From Acidobacteriota bacterium (GTDB lineage: Bacteria > Acidobacteriota > Blastocatellia > Pyrinomonadales > Pyrinomonadaceae), in NCBI GenBank assembly GCA_003222855.1, contig QHXH01000102.1, forward strand, positions 1-15,185: a DNA stretch of 15,185 nt. The letters run 5' to 3'. Shown here in pieces: positions 1 through 7,912 of the stretch (position 1 is its first letter; each line of letters starts with the position of its first letter). Position numbers and translations under genes: made by a program. The notes beneath the pieces are model-generated. The model ran no database searches and was not told the origin of the DNA. It worked only from the letters and a program-made list of their open reading frames with translations.

Positions 1-1
1 G

Positions 2-24
2 GTAGCGCAAGTTGTTAACTTGCG
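2..24 (+). repeat. Palindromic intergenic repeat, family A copy 1
   Basis: A perfect 8-bp inverted repeat, CGCAAGTT (6-13) and AACTTGCG (17-24), encloses a GTT loop and is preceded by GTAG. It lies just upstream of rimM. The reverse complement of family A copy 3 (1849-1871) is the same sequence except for one stem pair that changes on both arms (T:A here, C:G there). The hairpin shape is therefore conserved rather than the exact sequence. It resembles bacterial REP-type elements; no function is visible. Confidence 0.75.
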
Positions 25-31
25 ACGCTCA

Positions 32-556
32 ATGGACAAAACAGACGATCTGATCGTCGTCGCGCACATTGTCAAAGTGCGCGGCTTGCGCGGCGAAGTC
101 GTCGCGGACCTCTTAACGGATTTTCCGGAACGCTTTGAAAAGCTAACCGCGCTGCTCGGTGTTTCGGCGGATGGAACTCGTCGATCTTTGCAAATTGAAG
201 AGCAGTGGTTTCACGGCAATCGCATCGTCTTCAAGTTTGCCGGTTTCGATCGGATTGAAGAGGCTAAAGAACTCGTAGGCTACGATTTGGCGGTGCCGGA
301 AGACGAGCGCATGGAACTTCCGCCGGACAGCTTTTACGAATGGGAGTTGATTGGGTGCCGCGTTCGCACGGTAGAGGGAAAAGAAATCGGCGAAGTCAAA
401 GATGTTATGCGCACGGGCGGTGTGGAGATTCTTTCGGTGGTCGACGATAACGGGCGTGACAGGTTGATCCCGATGGCCAACGAAATCTGTCTGGAGATTG
501 ACGTCGCACAGAAGTTAATCCGGATCGACCCGCCCGAAGGGTTGTTGGAATTATAA
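32..556 (+). CDS. rimM: Ribosome maturation factor RimM
   Basis: RimM binds ribosomal protein S19 and assists maturation of the 30S subunit head, including 16S rRNA processing. The N-terminal RimM beta-barrel is recognised from VVAHIVKVRGLRGEV near residues 9-23. The C-terminal PRC-barrel-like domain starts at FYEWELIGCRV and includes RLIPMANEICLEID. The length of 174 residues from the ATG at 32 is normal for the family. A TTG at 20 would add four residues, but it lies inside a palindromic repeat, so the ATG is preferred; neither start has a strong Shine-Dalgarno sequence. trmD and rplS follow on the same strand. This is the usual rpsP-rimM-trmD-rplS order, with rpsP expected outside the window to the left. 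Confidence 0.95.
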   Translation: MDKTDDLIVVAHIVKVRGLRGEVVADLLTDFPERFEKLTALLGVSADGTRRSLQIEEQWFHGNRIVFKFAGFDRIEEAKELVGYDLAVPEDERMELPPDSFYEWELIGCRVRTVEGKEIGEVKDVMRTGGVEILSVVDDNGRDRLIPMANEICLEIDVAQKLIRIDPPEGLLEL

Positions 557-557
557 G

Positions 558-593
558 ATTGATTCATTGACCCGATTGATCCAATGAATCAAT
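558..593 (+). repeat. 12-bp perfect inverted repeat between rimM and trmD
   Basis: ATTGATTCATTG (558-569) and CAATGAATCAAT (582-593) are exact reverse complements around a 12-nt loop, starting two bases after the rimM stop codon. An overlapping second pair, CGATTGA (573-579) and TCAATCG (614-620), reaches to two bases before the trmD start. There is no U-run after the stem, so it is not a classic intrinsic terminator. It could be an RNA processing or attenuation hairpin within the operon, or simply a repeat insertion. Confidence 0.6.
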
Positions 594-621
594 GGATAAA
601 TGATCGAATGAGTCAATCGTC

Positions 622-1332
622 ATGCTTCGCGTCGATATCATTACGATCTTCCCGGATTATTTTAGTGAAGTATTTGACTATGGGATTATCCGGCGGGCCT
701 GTGCTGCGGGTTTGGTAAGTATTCAGCCGCACGACTTGCGATCCTGGACCTCGGACAAGCATCACGTCGTCGACGATCGCCCGTTTGGGGGTGGGGACGG
801 GATGGTGCTCAAGCCCGAACCGATCTTTGCAGCAGTGGAATCGCTCGCCGGCGCCCGACGTCGTGAAAACATCGCAGCAACGAAACGGGTCGTGTTGCTT
901 TCGCCGCAAGGCAAGCGCTTAACGCAATCGATCGCTTCCGACTTTGCTAAGAGCGAGCAGTTGATCCTGATTTGCGGCCGATACGAAGGGGTGGATGAAC
1001 GCGTCGCGGATGCGTTGGTTACCGATGAGATATCGATCGGCGATTATGTGTTATCGGGCGGTGAGCCGGCGGCGCTGGTTGTCGTCGACGCAACTGTCCG
1101 GCTGATACCTGGCGCGCTGGGCAGCGAGACCTCCGTCACGACTGAGTCGTTTTCGGAAGCATCGAATGGTTCGTTGGATTATCCGCACTATACGCGTCCG
1201 CCGGAGTTTGAAGGAATGCGCGTGCCCGAAGTTTTGCTCACGGGTCACCACGGCGAGATTGCGCGCTGGCGCCGCGATGCTGCTGAAGAGAAGACGAAAC
1301 GAAACCGGCCGGATCTTTTGAAAAAAGAATGA
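622..1332 (+). CDS. trmD: tRNA (guanine-N1-)-methyltransferase TrmD
   Basis: TrmD uses S-adenosylmethionine to make m1G37 in tRNAs with G36G37, which prevents +1 frameshifting. SPOUT-fold family motifs are clear: the N-terminus [38 protein letters not shown], the knot segment [20 protein letters not shown], and the C-terminal [13 protein letters not shown]...[10 protein letters not shown]. The length of 236 residues is normal. Where E. coli TrmD has the catalytic aspartate in a T-E-D-S-F context, this protein reads T-T-E-S-F, followed by a small local insertion (EASNGSLD instead of a shorter loop). The start is the ATG at 622, the only start giving the family N-terminus; its ribosome site is weak. 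It is probably cotranscribed with rimM and rplS. Confidence 0.96.
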   Translation: MLRVDIITIFPDYFSEVFDYGIIRRACAAGLVSIQPHDLRSWTSDKHHVVDDRPFGGGDGMVLKPEPIFAAVESLAGARRRENIAATKRVVLLSPQGKRLTQSIASDFAKSEQLILICGRYEGVDERVADALVTDEISIGDYVLSGGEPAALVVVDATVRLIPGALGSETSVTTESFSEASNGSLDYPHYTRPPEFEGMRVPEVLLTGHHGEIARWRRDAAEEKTKRNRPDLLKKE

Positions 1333-1348
1333 ACTTCGAGACTATGAG

Positions 1349-1378
1349 GTCGCTACCGCTCCCGGTACTGACATCATC
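1349..1378 (+). repeat. Palindromic intergenic repeat, family B copy 1
   Basis: This element lies between trmD and rplS. Its core TACCG (1354-1358), loop CTCC, CGGTA (1363-1367) forms a short hairpin followed by CTGAC. The block GCTACCGC...CGGTACTGAC recurs at 14157-14190 as GCCACCGC...CGGTACTGAC, with 17 of 21 core bases identical and the differences mainly in the loop. In the opposite orientation it reads GTCAGTACCG then GCGGTAGCG. Confidence 0.65.
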
Positions 1379-1394
1379 AGACAAAGCACAATTT

Positions 1395-1398
1395 GGAG
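1395..1398 (+). promoter_or_regulatory. Shine-Dalgarno sequence of rplS
   Basis: GGAG is placed 6 nt before the ATG at 1405. It settles the start of rplS at 1405 rather than at the in-frame TTG at 1393, which overlaps this site. Confidence 0.75.
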
Positions 1399-1404
1399 TT
1401 AATC

Positions 1405-1803
1405 ATGAATCGTTTAGATAACGTCGAGAAGAGCCAATTACGAAATAATATTCCGGAATTTCAACCGGGCGATACGGTTCGCGTCCACGTCCGCATTAAG
1501 GAATCGGAAACCAAAGAACGGTTGCAGGCTTTTGAAGGCGTCTGCATCGCTCGCAAACATGGTGGCGCCCGCGAAACGATTACGGTGCGCAAGACGAGCT
1601 TTGGTGTCGGTGTCGAAAGAATCTTTCCGCTGCACGCGACGATCGTCGATCACATTGATGTGGTTAAGAAAGGCCACGTGCGGCGCGCGAAGCTTTATTA
1701 CCTGCGCGAGCTGCGCGGCAAGGCAGCGCGCATTCGCGAGCGCGATACCCGCCAGAATGCCGATCTCGCTACCGCCGCCGGTGAACCGGAAGGCAAGAAA
1801 TAG
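1405..1803 (+). CDS. rplS: 50S ribosomal protein L19
   Basis: L19 sits at the 30S-50S interface near bridges B6 and B8. The family is clear from [18 protein letters not shown] near residues 17-34, [31 protein letters not shown], and [25 protein letters not shown]. From the ATG at 1405 the protein has 132 residues, slightly longer than the usual 115-125 because of an acidic/alanine-rich tail after the conserved RIRERD. It is the last gene of the rimM-trmD-rplS block and is followed immediately by a 9-bp hairpin (1810-1830) that may end the transcript. Confidence 0.97.
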   Translation: MNRLDNVEKSQLRNNIPEFQPGDTVRVHVRIKESETKERLQAFEGVCIARKHGGARETITVRKTSFGVGVERIFPLHATIVDHIDVVKKGHVRRAKLYYLRELRGKAARIRERDTRQNADLATAAGEPEGKK

Positions 1804-1809
1804 CCCCTG

Positions 1810-1830
1810 GCGCAAATTGATAATTTGCGC
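1810..1830 (+). repeat. Palindromic intergenic repeat, family A copy 2
   Basis: A 9-bp perfect inverted repeat, GCGCAAATT (1810-1818) and AATTTGCGC (1822-1830), surrounds a GAT loop. It begins 7 nt after the rplS stop. It is the same hairpin type as copy 1, with different but still complementary inner stem pairs (ATT/AAT against GTT/AAC). It may act as a transcript 3' end for rplS, although the tail after it (ATGATATTTCG) is only partly T-rich. Confidence 0.7.
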
Positions 1831-1848
1831 ATGATATTTCGTTCCAAC

Positions 1849-1871
1849 CGCAAGCTAACAGCTTGCGCTAC
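1849..1871 (-). repeat. Palindromic intergenic repeat, family A copy 3
   Basis: CGCAAGCT (1849-1856), loop AAC, AGCTTGCG (1860-1867), then CTAC. Read on the minus strand it matches copy 1 apart from one compensated stem pair. It lies inverted 18 nt after copy 2, so copies 2 and 3 look like a paired REP arrangement. This supports a glycosyltransferase start downstream of it (TTG at 1879). Confidence 0.75.
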
Positions 1872-1878
1872 TCAGACT

Positions 1879-3006
1879 TTGCGTATCGCCATCGACGCCC
1901 ATTCCGTTGGAGCCAGGCTCGGCGGGAATGAAACATACGCGATCAACCTGATCAAGGCCCTCGCCGAAATCGATCAAACAAACCTCTACACTCTATATGT
2001 CACTAAACGGGATGCGATTGAGCGTTTCGCAAACCGTTGGCCCAACTTCACTGTCAAACAGACGTTACCGCACACGCCGCTGGTTCGAATTCCGCTGACC
2101 CTGTCGCGTGAACTAAGACGAAATCCGGTTGACGTTCTGCACGTGCAATACACCGCGCCTCCGCTGGCGCCGTGTCCTATCGTTACCACAATTCACGATC
2201 TGGCGTTCGAACACTTGCCCGAGACATTCAATCGCCGCAGCTGGATGCAATTGCGCTTGACGGTGCGCCGCACCGCGCGCCAGTCCGCGCAGATTATTAC
2301 GGTCTCGGAATATTCGCGGCAGGACATCCTTAACACATACAGAATCCCGTCTGACCAAATCACGGTTACGCCCGAGGCTGCGTCCGAAAAATTCTTCCCG
2401 GTAACAGACGCCATTGAACTAAGAGCTGTTCGAGAAACTTACGGTATCGAACGCGATTACATTCTGTCGCTTTGTTCGATCCAGCCGCGCAAGAATCTAG
2501 TTCGGCTCGTCGAAGCGTATTGTCTCCTGCGTAAATCCTCTGCTGACGTTAAGCCGCCTCAGTTGGTGCTGGCCGGCAAGCGCGGCTGGCGAGATCACGA
2601 AACGCTCCGCGCGGTGCAACGTGAATCCGTGGCCCGTGACATCGTGTTTACGGGATACGTCGCGGAGAAACATCTCAATGCGCTTTACAGCGGCGCGACC
2701 TGTTTCGTTTACCCTTCGTACTTTGAAGGATTCGGATTGCCGATCCTGGAAGCGATGAGATGCGGAACGCCCGTGGTCGCCGGCAACCGAACCAGCGTTC
2801 CGGAAGTCGCCGGCAAAGCTGCGGTGTTTTTCGATCCTTTTGACACGAACTCTTTAGTCGATGCGTTCCGACGCTTGCTGCCGGATCCGGAGTATCGCGC
2901 AACCTTGAGTGCAAAAGGGTTACAAAGAGCGAGCGAGTTCACCTGGAAGACAACTGCGCGATTGACTCTGGAAGTTTATGAGCGAGCGGCGCGGGCCAAG
3001 GTCTGA
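1879..3006 (+). CDS. GT4-family glycosyltransferase (GT-B fold)
   Basis: Probable retaining sugar transferase acting at the cytoplasmic side in synthesis of a surface polysaccharide; donor and acceptor cannot be read from the sequence. The N-terminal Rossmann half starts at LRIAIDAHSVG with a glycine-rich GGNETY loop, and IVTTIHDLAFEHLPETF follows. The C-terminal half has ILSLCSIQPRKNL, LVLAGKRGW, DIVFTGYV, the E-x7-E motif EGFGLPILE, and GTPVVAGNRTSVPEVAGKAA, all typical of GT4 enzymes. From the TTG at 1879 it has 375 residues, a normal length. An ATG at 1831 and TTG at 1825 also lie in frame, but they would place two palindromic repeats in the coding region and add a non-family N-terminus; no start has a good ribosome site. 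The stop is followed in frame by a fragment resembling part of a second glycosyltransferase. Confidence 0.9.
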   Translation: MRIAIDAHSVGARLGGNETYAINLIKALAEIDQTNLYTLYVTKRDAIERFANRWPNFTVKQTLPHTPLVRIPLTLSRELRRNPVDVLHVQYTAPPLAPCPIVTTIHDLAFEHLPETFNRRSWMQLRLTVRRTARQSAQIITVSEYSRQDILNTYRIPSDQITVTPEAASEKFFPVTDAIELRAVRETYGIERDYILSLCSIQPRKNLVRLVEAYCLLRKSSADVKPPQLVLAGKRGWRDHETLRAVQRESVARDIVFTGYVAEKHLNALYSGATCFVYPSYFEGFGLPILEAMRCGTPVVAGNRTSVPEVAGKAAVFFDPFDTNSLVDAFRRLLPDPEYRATLSAKGLQRASEFTWKTTARLTLEVYERAARAKV

Positions 3007-3123
3007 GGAAGCAATTATTCGAAGTTGACGGCGTATCTGGAACAACTTTCGGCGCGCCATTTTTCATTCAATGAAACAGAATTGAAAAGGATTCGAGGGA
3101 TTTACGGCATTGAACACGATTAA
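3007..3123 (+). pseudogene. Decayed glycosyltransferase fragment after the GT4 gene
   Basis: The 38 codons after the TGA at 3004-3006 stay open in the same frame until TAA at 3121. Their translation resembles the middle of the preceding enzyme: ELKRIRGIYGIEHD here aligns with ELRAVRETYGIERDY there (8 identities in 14 positions), and upstream LEQLSARHF aligns with PEAASEKFF. The TAA falls exactly where the intact gene has TAC (Tyr). Downstream codons read F-P-S-V where the intact gene has I-L-S-L. This suggests the remains of a tandem paralogue, largely deleted. The match is short, so chance or a local duplication cannot be excluded. Confidence 0.5.
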
Positions 3124-3355
3124 TTTCCGTCGGTCGCGTTCGGCGCGAGCACGGAAGAATTTTATTCCGATCGGTCAAAAGCAGATTAATGCTTGCGCCG
3201 ATTCAAGTGAGAGGTTAAGCTCTCAAGCTGGTTACGGCTTGAAAAACGCAAACGTTTAGTCGAACGGGACCATACTGCTTCTCTTAAGCAGCTGAAGTCC
3301 TTCGGCATGACTGCAAGTGAATCGTTGACTCTGCCTCATTTACTTCATTTTTACG
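3124..3355 (+). other. Gene-free stretch with small hairpins
   Basis: No gene is recognised. Short complementary segments are present: TGAGAG (3208-3213) with CTCTCA (3220-3225), enclosed by TTCAAG (3202-3207) with CTTGAA (3238-3243). An alternative pairing is TCAAGC (3223-3228) with GCTTGA (3237-3242). Further on, CTGCTT pairs with AAGCAG near 3275-3291. One frame stays open from 3211 into the next gene, but in another frame and without recognisable homology. The stretch may be decayed coding sequence or a leader of the next gene. Confidence 0.35.
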
Positions 3356-4528
3356 ATGCGCATCGCGATCCTAGGCACGAGGGGCATCCCCGCAAATTAC
3401 GGCGGTTTTGAAACTTTTGCTGAGCACCTCTCGACGCGATTAGTCGCGCGCGGGCACGATGTCACGGTCTATTGCCGCGCGCATTACGTCAGTCCGCGGC
3501 AACTTGAGTTTCAGGGCGTTCGCCTGAAAGTCCTGCCCACAATTCGCCACAAATATTTCGATACAGTCATACACACGTTTTTGTCTGCGGTGCATGCGGT
3601 GTCACAACGTTACGATGTGGCGTTGATCTGCAATGCGGCGAACGCGCCGTTCGCCTCGATACTTCGTGTCGGCGGAACGCCGGTGGCTTTGAACGTCGAT
3701 GGCCTGGAGCACAAGCGAAAGAAATGGAATTGGATCGGCCGCAAGTATTACTTGATGGCTGAACGGCTGGCGACGATTCTTCCCACCGAAACAGTTACTG
3801 ATGCCAAAGTGATTCAGGATTACTATCTCGCCCAGCATCGAGCCGTGTCGACGATGATTGCTTACGGCGCCGAGGTCGAACGGAAAGTTGATCCTTCGGT
3901 CAGACGCTGGCGGGTCGAACCTAACCGGTACGTGCTCTATGTTTCGCGTCTCGAGCCTGAGAACAATGCGCACCTGGTGGTCGAAGCTTTCAAGCGCGTG
4001 CGTACGGGCCACAAACTTTTGATCGTTGGTGACGCTCCCTATGCGCGTGACTATATCAACGATTTGAAGGCCCGCGCGCGGCGCGACAAGCGAATTGTCT
4101 TCACTGGTTTTGTTTTCGGCCGCGATTATCGCGTGCTGCAACAGAACGCTTATTGTTATGTCCACGCGACCGAAGTCGGGGGCACGCATCCGGCGTTGCT
4201 GGAAGCAATGGGTTTCGGCAATTGCGTCCTCACGCTCGCGGCGCCAGAGAATATCGAAGCGATTGGCGACGCCGGCATCGCATACGCCGATGAAACGGAC
4301 CTGACGGAAAAACTACAGCGGGTTTTGCGCGACGGCTCGCTGGTCCACGCTTACCGGAGTCGCGCCCAGGCCCGGGTGAAGGAAGCTTACGATTGGGATT
4401 ACGTCGTTGGTCAGTATGAAGAGTTGTTTGCCAAGATGGCCGGACTGGAGGTGCCGGCTCGAAAGGCATTGAGCCCAACCAAAGCTGCTTCCGCAATCAC
4501 AGAAACTGCTCGCTCCGCATCTGCCTGA
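3356..4528 (+). CDS. GT4 glycosyltransferase with DUF1972-type N-terminus
   Basis: Probable sugar transferase for cell-surface glycan assembly; related DUF1972-containing enzymes include capsule and O-antigen rhamnosyltransferases, but the substrate here is unknown. The N-terminus MRIAILGTRGIPANYGGFET is the DUF1972 signature, followed by LEFQGVRLKVLPTIR and VALNVDGLEHKRKKWN. The C-terminal GT-B half has YVLYVSRLEPENNAH, LLIVGDAPY and RIVFTGFVFG. The region equivalent to E-x7-E is VGGTHPALLEAMGFGN, where the first glutamate is replaced by glycine, a pattern I associate with this subfamily. It has 390 residues, a normal length, with an alanine-rich tail. The ATG at 3356 gives the expected N-terminus, without a strong ribosome site. 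It converges on the next gene with only 10 bp between them. Confidence 0.9.
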   Translation: MRIAILGTRGIPANYGGFETFAEHLSTRLVARGHDVTVYCRAHYVSPRQLEFQGVRLKVLPTIRHKYFDTVIHTFLSAVHAVSQRYDVALICNAANAPFASILRVGGTPVALNVDGLEHKRKKWNWIGRKYYLMAERLATILPTETVTDAKVIQDYYLAQHRAVSTMIAYGAEVERKVDPSVRRWRVEPNRYVLYVSRLEPENNAHLVVEAFKRVRTGHKLLIVGDAPYARDYINDLKARARRDKRIVFTGFVFGRDYRVLQQNAYCYVHATEVGGTHPALLEAMGFGNCVLTLAAPENIEAIGDAGIAYADETDLTEKLQRVLRDGSLVHAYRSRAQARVKEAYDWDYVVGQYEELFAKMAGLEVPARKALSPTKAASAITETARSASA

Positions 4529-4538
4529 ATTTTTCTAT

Positions 4539-5354
4539 TTACTTAATCGCTTTGATACTCGCCGGTTTGGTGAAGAGCGCGTCGGCGACCGGTTTGTTGT
4601 ATTCGACGGTGTCGTAGGCGATGCGGCTGGTCTGAACTTTGTTGCGATAATGATCGATGATGAAGGGAGCGATGATACCGTCAATCGTGATCATCTTGTG
4701 TAGGAGGTCTTCTTCGGTGGTTGATTCTGTTTCCTCAGTTTCGCGGTTCTTGTGCTTTCGCTCGTAAAGAATTTTCGCGGGCATTCCGTCATCCGCGGCA
4801 AACTCATATTCAATCCAAAATCCATCCGGATAAGTCAGCCGCACAGTTTCGTTGCGACGGCCGATGACTCCTGCTTCGCGGCGGCCGGCATAAGTCAGCT
4901 TCGCACCCTGCTCTCGCCACCAGCCGTGCAGAAGATTCTCAAGGCCAACGCGCATCGTGATCTTGAATTCCTCAAGTTCCTGCGCGTTTTGATCCTTCAG
5001 CGTTAACGCCGCCCCATCATAAATCCAGCCGCCGTCGCGAAAGTTCGTTTGTACGATGCGCGCGCCGCCGCCATTGAATTCCGTCCGTTCCCGGTCAGGA
5101 TACGAAACGTAATCGACAAACTTCATTGGGATCTGCGACACGCCGTCTTTGTAATCGGTGAAGAACCCGCGCCCGATTACCGTCTTGATTTGTAAGTAGC
5201 GATCGCCACCGACCGCTTTCAGCGCGCGCTGGACAATCTGTTGGGCTTTCTCGTCGTCGGTTGACCCAGGCTTTCCGGATTGCGCCGGCGACAGACCGGC
5301 CGAAGAGAAAAACAGAAATGCGATGACAAGTTTCGTAAGGATTAGGGGCTTCAT
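4539..5354 (-). CDS. Exported LolA-like protein of unknown function
   Basis: The function is not known. From the ATG at 5354 the protein has 271 residues and starts with a Sec signal peptide: a lysine, hydrophobic LVIAFLFFSSAGL, and a likely cleavage near SPAQS-G. The mature part begins with KAQQIVQRALKAVGGDRYLQIKTVIGRG, a pattern common in acidobacterial exported proteins of the LolA/outer-membrane lipoprotein-sorting fold. Beta-strand-rich segments follow (RTEFNGGGARIVQTNF, GGWIYDGAALTL, TVRLTYPDGFWIEYEF). A TTG at 5381 would extend it by nine residues in front of the signal peptide and is less likely. It lies downstream of the ClpA/C-like gene on the same strand, with a candidate terminator between. 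A periplasmic or outer-membrane-associated role is an inference from the signal peptide. Confidence 0.75.
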   Translation of the reverse strand: MKPLILTKLVIAFLFFSSAGLSPAQSGKPGSTDDEKAQQIVQRALKAVGGDRYLQIKTVIGRGFFTDYKDGVSQIPMKFVDYVSYPDRERTEFNGGGARIVQTNFRDGGWIYDGAALTLKDQNAQELEEFKITMRVGLENLLHGWWREQGAKLTYAGRREAGVIGRRNETVRLTYPDGFWIEYEFAADDGMPAKILYERKHKNRETEETESTTEEDLLHKMITIDGIIAPFIIDHYRNKVQTSRIAYDTVEYNKPVADALFTKPASIKAIK

Positions 5355-5389
5355 TTTGGGTTTGATCAATCGCTTCTGCAAGCGAGACC

Positions 5390-5417
5390 AAAAGAGCCTC
5401 AGCTAATGACGCTCTTT
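5390..5417 (-). terminator. Candidate terminator hairpin after the ClpA/C-like gene
   Basis: On the minus strand AAAGAGC (5417-5411), a 13-nt loop and GCTCTTTT (5397-5390) form a 7-bp stem ending in a short T-run. It stands 22 nt after the stop of the ClpA/C-like gene. The stem is AT-rich with a long loop, so termination may be leaky; by symmetry it could work in both directions. Confidence 0.4.
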
Positions 5418-5438
5418 AGACCGAAGAACTGAGACTAA

Positions 5439-7724
<2,286 letters not shown>

Positions 7725-7803
7725 TGCTTGAATTAGCTCATTACCAACACCGCGTCATTTTGCTGGCTGAATATGTTACGCGGCGAATCACTTTGATGTT
7801 CAG

Positions 7804-7832
7804 AGCATATTCATCGTTGCGTTTCAGTGCAA
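7804..7832 (-). promoter_or_regulatory. Weak candidate promoter of the ClpA/C-like gene
   Basis: On the minus strand TTGCAC (7832-7827), a 17-nt spacer and TATGCT (7809-7804) lie about 80 nt before the start codon. The boxes match sigma-70 consensus only 3/6 and 4/6. The 188-bp gap after clpB leaves room for a promoter, but readthrough from clpB is equally possible. Confidence 0.25.
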
Positions 7833-7912
7833 CAAGAATCTGCCGTGTACCTCTGATGCAATTCGCTTGCCAACGACCAGCCGCAAACAGACGCATCAAC
7901 ATTCGGGGCGGT

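Noticed and set aside
3211..3410. Open frame crossing from the gap into the start of the second glycosyltransferase
   Set aside because: It is out of frame with the gene, has no recognisable homology and no ribosome site. It may be decayed coding sequence but cannot be called a gene.
3602..4189. 195-codon minus-strand frame inside the second glycosyltransferase
   Set aside because: Shadow of a clear GT4 gene on the plus strand; no ribosome site and no recognisable domain.
7741..7902. Possible 53-codon small protein on the minus strand between clpB and the ClpA/C-like gene
   Set aside because: Begins at ATG 7902 just after the clpB stop, but there is no Shine-Dalgarno sequence, the composition is unremarkable and basic, and the same stretch is needed for a promoter. 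Kept only as a note.
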